Origin: Coptis chinensis
Lineage: Eukaryota > Streptophyta > Magnoliopsida > Ranunculales > Ranunculaceae
Assembly (NCBI GenBank): GCA_015680905.1
Contig: CM027384.1
Coordinates: forward strand, 71,395,501 to 71,459,500
Reading direction: 5' to 3'
Length of the DNA: 64,000 bases
Made by a program: the position numbers and the translations under genes. The stretch's first letter is position 1; each line of letters starts with the position of its first letter. Below are positions 1 through 9,352 of this stretch, in pieces. Under the pieces are notes generated by a model. It was not told the DNA's origin. It was given only the letters and a program-made list of their open reading frames with translations, and searched no databases.

Positions 1-636
1 AAGTGTAAGTATGCCTTCTCGAGTTGCTATCAAACCTCCCTAGGGGTGAACAGATGGATCTTGGCTATCGTCCACATAAACTGAAATCTTTGTAGTAACT
101 CCAACATCACTTTCACTACTCACACTTGACATTCTTCCATTCGCCACATGCCCGCCTTCAACTTGCTGAGACTTTCCATACATAACAATTTGTGAAAAAC
201 CTTCAAGCAGCAACCCATTGCATCTAGAGCAATACAAATTCTTCATAGCTTGCTCCAATAACGTCTGCTTATCAATCTTCAAAAGCTCTTGCACAAGATG
301 AGGCGCAACTTCGTTTAACTACATCACAAGATCAAAAATTATAAAAGACTCAACCATTGTAAAAAAAAACCACTTTGTATTATCTCTATCAAATTCACAT
401 TCTCAATTTCTTATATCCAACAAATTAAAAATTCCAATATCCAATCCAATTAATTCAATCTAAAAAACACACAACAATTAAATATAGTATACCTTCTGAA
501 GCTGATCAAAACCAATATCATCCCAATGCTTAGACCAGATTCCGTTACTTGAAATCGATCTGGTAGAGCATGTTGTCGAATAAGCATTATTATTATTACT
601 ATTAAATTGAACATTTCTTTGTGGTAAACCTGGCAT
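1..636 (-). pseudogene. 5' part of a conserved plant gene, with in-frame stop at a conserved Trp
   Basis: Two exons can be read on the minus strand. Exon 1 (636-493) starts MPGLPQRN and codes 48 residues ending FDQLQK, followed by a GT donor (492-491). Exon 2 starts at 318 after an AG acceptor (320-319), in phase 0, with LNEVAPHLVQELLKIDKQ, and contains the CxxC motif YCSRCNGLLLEGF. This start, the WSKH..D...QLQK segment and the CxxC motif match a plant-specific protein family whose members are often labelled NST1-like or uncharacterised; its function is not known to me. After DPSVHP the codon at 42-40 is TAG, where the family has Trp; the following codons (GGLIATREGILTL) still fit the family to the window edge. 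The rest of the gene lies outside. It is either a pseudogene or an allele with a nonsense change. Confidence 0.6.
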
Positions 637-1355
637 CTTCTTCTGAACCCTTGTGCTGAACTTTCATCTATTAGTAGTCGCATTTCTTGACTCATAAGTT
701 AAGAACTCACATAGAAAGTTTATCTAACATAGAAGTCGAGTAAAATATACAAACGATAGTCCAAAAATTTCATCGGAAGAAAACTACAATCGATGCAACT
801 ACATAAAATTCTAAATTTCTTACTACGTAAGTCTCCATATAAACTTTGTATACTACATAAGCCCATACTATTAAGCTAAATTTTAAAACAATTTCAACTA
901 CAAATCAAGAGTACTCGACATTGTTATGAGTAGTAGTGTTGGCTCCTTGTGGTTCAGTTTAACTTGAACCTATGCCCATATCAAGTAGTAAATCAATGGT
1001 GGAGGCCGCAGGAAGAGGGTGATGGGAGCCTTAGAGCCCCCTTTCAACCAAAAGAGAACATGCCAGTAAGGTTGTCTCAATGGTGTCAAATTCCTAGGAG
1101 GCCTTATAGGCCACCGGCCCAGGCGATGACACAGCTGGCTACCAAGTAGCAGGAGGAAGACTTTGTTAGGAAACCACGGGGGCATATAAGGTGGGTTTAG
1201 TGAAAGAAAGGAAAAGGTCGATGTGGCTGCTAACAATTGATTGACGGAAGATTTGGATGTGTTAAGGCAAACCTTAAATTATATCATACTCAAATCCATT
1301 TTAAAGAACTATAAGGCCATTGTTTTTTTTTTTGGGTATAAACTCATGAAAGTAG
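637..1355. other. Intergenic, no gene recognised
   Basis: This is the likely 5' flank of the minus-strand gene at 1-636 plus unassigned sequence. Short open frames around 950-1236 on both strands have no recognisable domain and overlap each other, so they are not called. Confidence 0.4.
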
Positions 1356-1427
1356 CGCCTTCTGTGGGGATCGAACCCACGACCACATGGTTAAAAGCCA
1401 CGCGCTCTACCACTGAGATAAGAAGGC
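1356..1427 (-). tRNA. tRNA-Lys (anticodon UUU)
   Basis: The minus strand folds as a 72-nt tRNA. The acceptor stem GCCTTCT/AGAAGGC pairs perfectly, the anticodon arm CGTGG-CTTTTAA-CCATG gives UUU with one G-U pair, and the T arm contains GGTTCGATCC (B box). The D stem has a mismatch at 10-25 because T replaces the usual G10, which also weakens the A box (TATCTCAGTGG). The D loop looks one base shorter than usual. CAA lies just upstream (CACCAA), as at many plant tRNA genes. No TTTT terminator is seen immediately downstream. Sequence is of nuclear rather than plastid type. The gene could be functional or slightly decayed. Confidence 0.85.
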
Positions 1428-1704
1428 TTGGTGTTAAAAATGACACGATTTCAAGGTCGCAGAAAGCATTAATCATCCCCAAAAACTTCAAAAACTTCTC
1501 CCTTTAACAAATTAGTCACATTAGCTAACATTTCCATCAACAAATTTCAAAAAAAAAAACATAAAAACAATCCATAAAATAAGCCAATTACCTATGTAAA
1601 TTTTAGTGACAACACAAAATTCTTGAGGAGTTTCAAATGAATCATGCATTTCCATTATGTTCTAGTGTTTCTGCTTCACTGAAATCTCATGCTGCAACCT
1701 CCAA
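1428..1704. other. Unassigned AT-rich sequence
   Basis: No coding, RNA or repeat signal is recognised between the tRNA and the subtilase fragment. Confidence 0.3.
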
Positions 1705-1915
1705 ATTCTCTGGGCACATTTCCATTTCCATCAGGATCGATGTGCCGTGATCCATAATGAAACACTGTAGCTAAGTCGCCAGTACTGTCATCAACTAACT
1801 GTTTCCCATTGTGGTCTACTACATAAGACGTAGTCATCATTGCTGATTTGATTTCATTTGGTGACCAATCGGTGTGTGGCTTTTAGCAATGCCGCTTTGA
1901 GATATGGGGAGGCAA
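1705..1915 (-). pseudogene. Subtilisin-like protease (subtilase) fragment
   Basis: Reading the minus strand gives ALLKATHTDWSPNEIKSAM, then MTTSYVVDHNGKQLVD and TGDLATVFHYGSRHIDPDGN. This corresponds to the segment after the catalytic Ser region of plant subtilases, typically a run like HPDWSP-IKSA-MTTA-Y-D-G-PI-D, then F-GAGHV-P. The catalytic GTSMSCPH motif itself is not intact upstream and the frame decays on both sides, so this is a relic of about 65 residues from a family of 700-800. It lies beside another unrelated gene scrap on the same strand, which suggests both were moved together. Confidence 0.65.
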
Positions 1916-2097
1916 TGACACCAAAGCATTTATTGACAATTACCATTTACCAATAATACTTACAGCTACTGTTACACCCTCAATTCCATGGGGAACAATT
2001 GAAAGCTACCAAAGGCTTCTTGGCGGTGTCTATGCACAAACTAAATCCTCAAATTGGCGAACTTGCCAAGCATATATAGTATTCCAACTTTTAACTG

Positions 2098-2242
2098 AGA
2101 GAATAACCTCTTAACTCAGTAATGAAGTAAGTTGAGCCCTTACTGTCCAATATCCTTCTGACTTGCAACAAATCTCCAGATGACTCCACCAAATATATCC
2201 TCATCGAATGGAATCTAGCCTTAGGGGAAGCCGCTACAAACA
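2098..2242 (-). pseudogene. DUF295 (plant F-box/KIB1-like) fragment, probable
   Basis: One clean frame of about 48 residues ends at a TAA. It includes RIYLVESSGDLLQVRR, which resembles the YLVES-GDLL-V-R motif of plant DUF295-domain proteins. No F-box is visible. The match rests on one short motif, so family assignment is tentative. It is on the same strand as the subtilase scrap, 180 bp away. Confidence 0.4.
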
Positions 2243-3020
<778 letters not shown>

Positions 3021-3028
3021 TATAAATA
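3021..3028. repeat. Target site duplication (left) of TIR element A
   Basis: TATAAATA immediately precedes the terminal GGG of element A and is repeated at 19951-19958 directly after its terminal CCC. An 8-bp exact match at both ends fixes the element boundaries. Confidence 0.88.
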
Positions 3029-3286
3029 GGGTCCTGTTAAATACATGCTCCGATTCCTAAGAGGGCACTTCCCAACCCGGAAACCGGTTTTAGTTAAGAA
3101 TAACTCATCCGGTTCACTAAAAAATTAGAGGGGCACACTCCTGAAACTGGGTGACTTTGTATTTCAATTTATTAGTATTATTTTCGTAGGTTACTAACAG
3201 TAACAGTGTAAACCTGCGAGACTTTATCTTCTCTCCTCCTCCCATCCACCCCCGCCGCCTCCTCTCATTTCTTTAGGGGGTGTAAA

Positions 3287-3475
3287 GTGATTTACGCTTC
3301 GGGTGGGGCTAGTAGTGTTTTGTTGAAAGATGGAATAACTAGAGCACCTATTGTTAGATTTGGAACTGCTAAAAGAGCTGCTGAGCTTAAATTCTTTGTG
3401 GAGAATCCGGCTAATTTCGATTCCTTATCCATTATTTTTAATAGGTTTGATTCTTACCCATCTCCAAAATGTTAG
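3287..3475 (+). pseudogene. Unrecognised exon-like fragment in the element A payload
   Basis: A frame of about 60 residues with protein-like composition ([35 protein letters not shown]) ends at a stop at 3473-3475. I do not recognise the family. Good codon texture inside a transposon payload next to other gene scraps suggests a captured exon. No splice sites are assigned. Confidence 0.35.
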
Positions 3476-3898
3476 GAATTTTGCGTATTTTGTTTAGTGT
3501 TTGAGATTTGGTTCCAATGGATGGAATTGTTGAAGCTTAATTTGTCTGTATTGATGACGAAATGGGGTTATTTTGATTTTTCGTTGCTGATGTATTTTGA
3601 AGTTGTTTGGTCATTTTATGTTAAAATTTTGAAGTTGATTGCAATAGCATAGGTTTAGTAGAAAATTAATAGGATCTCTGAATCATTTTATAGTATTTTG
3701 ACAAACCAAAAATGGAATCCTAATTGCGATTAAGTACTTATATAGGTCTTTACCTCTTTTGTGAACAAACTTTCGATGTTAAAGTCGAGTATAGGATTAA
3801 CAGTAGCAAGCTTCATTGATAGGAACTGCATTTCAAAGTGAATAAACCCAATTTAGGAAATGCTCAACTACTTCACAAGAAGAAATGCAATTATACTT

Positions 3899-4330
3899 GA
3901 ATATGACATAACAAGTTAGTTAGACGATCTTCTACCTCTACTTGTCTTTGAAGAGATTGAACATAATTGATGATTTCATCCAAAGATTCCGCCTTGCCAA
4001 TAATCTTGTTGCACCACGGAACTAAGTCTTGAAGATATTTCATCCTCTCACTTATCTTTTCCCTTCTCACTCTTTCAGCAAAGAAGACTATGGTCATGAT
4101 GGCCCTCGCCCACGATGCACTCGAACATGAATGTAATCGACTTGTCTCCGAAGCCTTTGATTTCTCCTTCACTTGAATCTGCTGAAGTTTATTTGTTGTT
4201 GGTTTTATTATTATTGTTACTAATGCTGCTGTTGCTGTTGTTTTGTTATGTTATTTTTGACTCCTCTTCTGAATCACCTTTCATCCTCTTGTTTCTAATC
4301 TCCTCTGCTGCAACCTATAAATATCACATT
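3899..4330 (-). pseudogene. bHLH transcription factor fragment (BEE/CIB/bHLH62-type), frameshifted
   Basis: The minus strand encodes [20 protein letters not shown], then [23 protein letters not shown]: basic region, helix 1, loop and helix 2 of a plant bHLH. Upstream, in another frame, [12 protein letters not shown] matches the KDYIHVRARRGQ lead-in typical of the subgroup containing BEE and CIB proteins; a 4-base insertion (CTTT) between the two puts them out of frame. Further upstream is a degraded KRMKGDSEEES / Asn-rich stretch with stop codons, like the linker of these proteins. After QRQVE a GAG|GTAGAA junction resembles the donor at the usual intron site. It is a broken captured fragment that cannot give a working factor. 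Confidence 0.8.
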
Positions 4331-4902
4331 AAAACAGAAAAATTAAAGATAGATTTGATTGTGTTGGAATCTTAGTATTGAAAACATAAAAAATAGGAGA
4401 ACCATATTAAAGATATGATAGAACATCACATCAGAAGATACTCACTATTTTGGATACCCTTCAGTATCATTGTTAAATATGTCAGTGAAGAAAAAGATTC
4501 AAGTTAGAATTTTTAATGTAATATGGATTATATTCATTATGGTAATGTGTGTAAGTTGTTGGGGATTGTAATTGAATTAGACCTCCTGATTAAATAGGTT
4601 GTGGTCATGCTCTGGGTGTTTCTTGTTCTTATGAACAAAATTGTATGTGGGGGCTCATATGTGGATTGATGTAATTCTCCATTTATTACTTGTACGCGAG
4701 CGGTGGTAGCATTATCGATGTAAAGATTATTTGTGGTGGTAGTTCTTATCCTAGACATTGGGATTATGCTAACTCTATATCTCATTAGCCAAAGGAACTA
4801 TTTGCATTTTCACTTGTGTTTTAGACTGACAATGACGCAGCAAACTAACCGGTGCTGTTTTTTTGTATGGCAACTTACTTGTACCTATGTTTTTTTTTTC
4901 AG
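4331..4902. other. Payload of element A between the bHLH and ARIADNE scraps
   Basis: AT-rich, no coding signal recognised. The right end (4880-4902) is a long T tract ending in CAG, which reads as an intron end with a good acceptor for the exon at 4903. Confidence 0.35.
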
Positions 4903-5115
4903 GTAATCACCAGAGAATCTCTTATAGCAGCTCAGGTGAAACTTTTACCATTGTATCCATTTATGTTATGTTTTTAATAGTTTTAATGGTTTTAACTCAA
5001 ATATAAGAATATATGTGTGCAGAGAGAAGATTTTCAGAAGTTGTTAGCAGATCTTGTGGAGAAGGAAAAAGATAGACTTTTTGCTGAAGTAGGTGTGACT
5101 CTGCTCGAGTCTAGA
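4903..5115 (+). pseudogene. Two exon pieces of a probable ARIADNE-like RBR E3 ubiquitin ligase gene
   Basis: A T-rich tract ending CAG precedes VITRESLIAAQ (4903-4935), which ends at a CAG|GTGAAA donor. A second acceptor (TGTGCAG) leads into REDFQKLLADLVEKEKDRLF and then AEVGVTLLES (5023 to about 5112), joining in phase 0. The ITRESL-AAQ-ED and VEK-KD-LFAEAGVT runs recall the region before the first RING of plant ARIADNE (ARI5/7/8-type) proteins, with the middle of that region missing. No RING or IBR cysteines are present. The intron-exon structure shows that genomic DNA, not cDNA, was captured. The family call is by memory of short motifs and is moderate. Confidence 0.45.
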
Positions 5116-5589
5116 AGTTATTTTACATTCCAGTCTCGGTCAGAAGAAACATACGATATTGTACATGCCCATTTTCAAAACGTCATCTTTACTTTTAATG
5201 GATATGAACTTAATGGTCTTGGTGTGATGAAAGTTTTACATTTTTTTGCATAAAGTTTGGACTATCTATTGATGTTTTGGAGTAAGCTATGTCCCATGGT
5301 TTATGCTTATTTGGTCTTACATGAGTTTGTAAGTTACTACTTCTTGACCTTGTGATGTATGGCTATGGTTGAAAATGTAGATTTCATCATTTCCATAATT
5401 TAACGCAACGTCAGTTATCTTCCTTATAACTTTAACACTTATTTTATGCACTCTAGCCATAAAATACAAACATTAAGTGGTGTGCGCTCATTTCTTGGAT
5501 TGTTTGTCATAGGGAAAGACAAAGGCACCACCGCACCATATGGGATTCTAAATTGAAAACACTGCATTTATTGTTCAAAGCATAGTAAA

Positions 5590-6500
5590 GTGGTATCTAG
5601 TTGCTGCCAATTGCTCAAAATGTGTGTGTTTAGTTGCCGAAAAATGTTGGTATTTAGTTGTTGAAAATTGTAATAGTAAAGCGGTAACCAATTACCAAAA
5701 TTAAAACTCAATTTCGGTATCCAGTTGCTAATTTGATAAATGGTATCCAGTTGCTAAAAATTGCTCAAAATTTTGGTGTTCAGTTGTTGAAAATTGTATT
5801 TGTAAAGCAGTAACTAGTTACTATAACTCAACTGCGGTACCCCTAATTTGAGAAAATTGCTCAAAAGTTTGGTATTCAGTTGCTGAAAATTGTAATAGTA
5901 AAGCGGTAACCAGTTACCGAAATTAAAACTCAATTTCGGTATCCAGTTGCTAATTTGATAAATGGTATCTAGTTGCTGAAAATTGTTGAAAATTTTGGTG
6001 TTCAGTTGCTGAAAATTGTATTTGTAAAGCAGTAACCAGTTACTATAACTCAATTTCGGTATCCCTAATTTGAGAAAATTGCTCAAAAGTTTGATGTTCA
6101 GTTGCTAAAAATTATAATAGTAAAGCGGTAACCAGTTACCGAAATTAAAACTCAATTTCGGTATCCAGTTGCTAATTTGATAAATGGCATCTAGTTGCTC
6201 AAAATTGCTCAAAATTTCGGTGTTTAGTGGCTGAAAATTGCATTTGTAAAAACTCAATTTTGGTATCCTAATTTCATAAATGGTATCTAGTTGCTGAAAC
6301 TTGCTCACAATGATGGTGTTCAGTTGTTGAAAATTGTATCTATATAGCGGTAACCAGTTACTGATATTAAAACTCAATTTCGGTATCGAGTTACTAATTT
6401 AATAAATGGTATCTAGTTGCTGAAAATTGCTCAAACTTTTGGTGTTCAGTTGTTGAAAATTGTATTTGTAAAGTAGTAACCAGTTACCAAAAGTAACATA
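5590..6500. repeat. 222-bp tandem repeat array in element A
   Basis: The sequence GCGGTAACCAGTTAC recurs at 5681, 5903, 6125 and 6347, an exact 222-bp step. Each unit is itself a diverged dimer (a second GC(A/G)GTAACCAGTTACTA about 126 bp in). The units contain many short inverted pieces such as GGTAACCAGTTACC and CCGAAATT...AATTTCGG. Open frames here are repeat artefacts. Element B has the same array at 22140-23175. Confidence 0.9.
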
Positions 6501-7233
6501 AAATTGAGAAGATTACAACATTCTACATTCTACGATTCCTCTTTTTTCTCCTTCCCTTTCACAATAACTTTTGTCCCAAACCCATGACATATGTTGTTAA
6601 CTTCCACTTCCAATCCCAATGTAAGCTTTCAATGTGCTGAAATTAGACTTAAATTCAACAAAAAGAAAAGAGTTAGACATATACCCAACTTAAAGAAAAC
6701 AATTGAAGTGGAGAAGATAACTCAAACAAATTACCTTGCAAGTGTGTGGATTGGGTGAGTTTTCATGCTCACCACCTCCCCTAGTTTTGAGTTTTTGTAA
6801 GTTTCTATATTAGGAATGGAGAATAAGCATTTAAAGAGAAGTAGGTTTGAGGGTGGGGAAAGAAAGAGAGTATAAAAAGGGCTAAAATTTGGGTTTGAAT
6901 TTCAGTTTGAATTTGAGAAGGAAATAAAAAAGTTGAAAATGAGTTTTGAGTTTGATTTTGAGAGGGATATTCAAATCAACCTAAAAAGAGAATAAATTGA
7001 TTTCAAAATTTCATAAAAACAATTGGGCAAAATATTGAAATAGTATTGAATTATTGAATAATTGGTCGAAATATCAAAAGTATTTTGAAATATTGAAATA
7101 ATTGGTTGAAATGAAAACTCAATTTCGGATGTCGAGATATCGAAACAATTGAAATATTGAAATATCGAGATGTCTAACCCTAAACCCTAACCCTAAATTG
7201 AGAATATCGAGGAATCTCAAATTTTGATACCAT
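6501..7233. repeat. Inner arm of element A shared with element B
   Basis: From the end of the array to about 7233 the sequence matches 23176-23915 of element B closely, including a run of promoter-like AT-rich sequence (GTATAAAAAGG at about 6871) and a CCCTAAA motif. No coding frame is recognised. Confidence 0.75.
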
Positions 7234-7314
7234 TACAAATTAAAACTATATATATATATATATTTCAATTGTTTCGATATCTCGACATCCGAAATTGAGT
7301 TTTCATTTCAACCA
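7103..7314. repeat. Perfect 54-bp inverted repeat (templated foldback)
   Basis: 7103-7156 (TGGTTGAAATG...GAAATA) reappears as its exact reverse complement at 7261-7314. The second arm is flanked by (TA)n tracts on both sides and is missing at the matching place in element B (around 23915-23935), so it is an insertion in copy A templated by nearby sequence. Confidence 0.88.
7174..7198. repeat. Short telomere-type motif (CCCTAAA) in the shared arm
   Basis: CTAACCCTAAACCCTAACCCTAAAT is about three units of the plant telomere repeat. The same place in element B (about 23844) has a decayed version. It belongs to the transposon family, not to a chromosome end. Confidence 0.75.
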
Positions 7315-7395
7315 TATATATATATATAGTAAGTGTTATATTAGATATTGAATATTAACTTCCAAATGTACTAGATGTTATATACTAGATTCAAA

Positions 7396-7831
7396 ATATC
7401 CGAATCTAATGGATAATAAAAACTTTATCCGAATCGGATATCGAATATCCGATCTGAAAATTAATATTAATTAAAATTTTATTTGCTTTGAATAATTCAT
7501 TTTACCACTATAAAAACTATTATAAATATATATATTTGTCATTTATTATTATTATTTTGTTATTATAGTTTTATATTATTAGTTTATGATTTTATATAAT
7601 ATTTTATACAATAATAAATTAATTATTTAATTATATATAATAACTATTAATTTTTTAAATCGGATCGGATATTTTCGGATGCGGATATGGCAGTATTCAA
7701 AACAAATTAAGACATAAAAAATTATCCAAATCCGATATCCGATATCCGAAATTTTCGGATAATATCCAATTTTTTTAATACGAATTCGAATCGGATTCGA
7801 ATATTTTGATATCCACTTGCACTCCTAATTC
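7396..7831. mobile_element. hAT-like non-autonomous unit 1 (5' truncated)
   Basis: First of four related units made of degenerate ATCCGAAT/ATTCGGAT words around an AT-rich core (AAATTAATATTAATTAAA to TAACTATTAATTTTTTAAAT). It lacks the left end and finishes in TTGCACTCCTA. Confidence 0.6.
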
Positions 7832-7847
7832 AAAATGTAGTTAGAAT

Positions 7848-8392
7848 TGGGGGTGCAAACGAATAGGTCCGGATTCGGATATGTCTGTATCCGAATCCCA
7901 ATCAGAAAATTTATACCGATATCCGTATCCGAATCCGACGAATATTAAAAAAATTATCCGTATCCGATTTTGGATATCCAGATCGGATATCGGATAATCT
8001 CCGGTTCGAAAATTAATATTAATTAAAATTTTATTTGCGTTGAATAATTCATTTTACCACTATAAAAACTATTATAAATATATATATATATATATTTGTC
8101 ATTTATTATTATTATTTTGTTATTATAGTTTTATATTATTAGTTTATGATTTTATATAATATTTTATACAATAATTAATTAGTTAATTATAATAATTATT
8201 AATTTTTTAAATTGGATCGGATATTTTTGGATGCGGATATGGCAGTATCTGAATCCGTATCCGAAACCAGTTCGGACATAAAAAATTATCCGAATCCGAT
8301 ATCCGATATCCAAAATTTTCGGATAATATCCGATTTTTCGAATACGAATTCGAATCGGATTTGAATATTTGGATATATATTTGCACCCCTAA
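7848..8392. mobile_element. hAT-like non-autonomous unit 2
   Basis: Starts TGGGGGTGCAAACG and ends TTTGCACCCCTA, so the ends are inverse copies. The core is the same AT-rich sequence as unit 1, with an extended (TA)n. It is separated from units 1 and 3 by about 20 bp of TIR-element sequence (ATTCAAA.TGTAGTTAGAA). Confidence 0.7.
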
Positions 8393-8411
8393 TTCAAAGT
8401 GTAGTTAGAAC

Positions 8412-8947
8412 TAGGGGTGCAAACGGATAAGTCCGAATTCGGATATGTCTGTATCCGAATCCGAATCCGAAAATTTATACTGATATCCAAATCCAAATCC
8501 AAATCCGACAGATATTACAAAATTTATCCGAATCCGATTTTGGATATCCGAATCGAATATCGGATAATATCTGATCCGAAAATTAATATTAATTAAAGTT
8601 TTATTTGCTTTGAATAATTCATTTTACCACTAAAAAAACTATTATAAATATATATATATTTGTCATTTATTATTATTATTTTGTTATTATAGTTTTATAT
8701 TATTAATTTATGATTTTATATAATATTCTATACAATAATAAATAAATAAATTATATATAATAACTATTAATTTTTTAAATCGGATCGGATATTTTCGGAT
8801 ACGGATATGGCACTATTTGAATCCGTATCTGAAAGCAATTCGGACATAAAAAATTATCCGAACCAAATCTGATATTCGAAATTTTCGGATAATATCCGAT
8901 TTTTCGAATACGAATTCGAATATTTGGATATCCACTTGCACTCTTAA
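8412..8947. mobile_element. hAT-like non-autonomous unit 3
   Basis: Starts TAGGGGTGCAAACGG and ends TTGCACTCTTA, with inverse ATCCGAAT words inside both ends. Same core as units 1, 2 and 4. The preceding bases are GTTAGAAC, the motif duplicated at other insertions of this type. Confidence 0.7.
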
Positions 8948-8989
8948 TTCATAGTGTAGTTAGAACTAGGGGTGCAAACGGATAGGTCC

Positions 8990-9324
8990 TGTAGTGGTAG
9001 TATGGGGGCCCGAAGTGTCAAAGGGAGGATACGCCCGAGTCAACGAAAGGTATTGAGCCGCAGCGTACAAGATCAATGCTAAGGCACATGGTCGCAGTAC
9101 GGAAACCCTACACGCGGAGAGAAGGAGACCGCGAGATGGAAGGACAGGTGGAAGGCCCGGATGGAGTAAGAAACTGATATAAAGAGAAAGAGAGAGAGGA
9201 AGAAGGGGGGGAAAAAAAGAAAAAGAGGGAGAGGGGGGAGTGAGCGGCCATCAGAGAAGAGAGAGAGGGAATAGAGATTCAAGATCTAGTGAATAGTGAC
9301 AGTAACAAGGTGTGAGTTGTAACA
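8990..9324 (+). repeat. 5' LTR of gypsy element 1
   Basis: TG...CA ends. It carries a TATA-like GATATAAAGAG at about 9176 in front of a purine-rich tract, a plausible transcription start region. Open frames within it are not genes. Confidence 0.93.
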
Positions 9325-9326
9325 TT

Positions 9327-9343
9327 TGGCGCCGTCTGTGGGG
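9327..9343 (+). other. Primer-binding site (tRNA-Lys) of gypsy element 1
   Basis: TGGCGCCGTCTGTGGGG lies two bases after the LTR and is complementary to the 3' end of plant tRNA-Lys(UUU) including CCA. Against the tRNA-Lys gene at 1356-1427 there is one mismatch. Confidence 0.88.
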
Positions 9344-9352
9344 AACGTGGAA

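Noticed and set aside
949-1236. Overlapping frames on both strands, 66 and 88 codons
   Set aside because: No domain, no splice context and mutual overlap; likely chance frames.
1356-1377. The GCGCCTTCTGTGGGG run as a retrotransposon PBS
   Set aside because: The similarity covers the full tRNA cloverleaf, and no LTR end precedes it.
5814-6377. Minus-strand frames of 90 codons with repeated NWLPLYKYNFQQLNT-like text
   Set aside because: They are read-outs of the 222-bp repeat, not a repeat protein; stops break every second unit.
7174-7198. Interstitial telomere or chromosome-end scar
   Set aside because: Only three units and the same motif is in the second transposon copy, so it came with the element.
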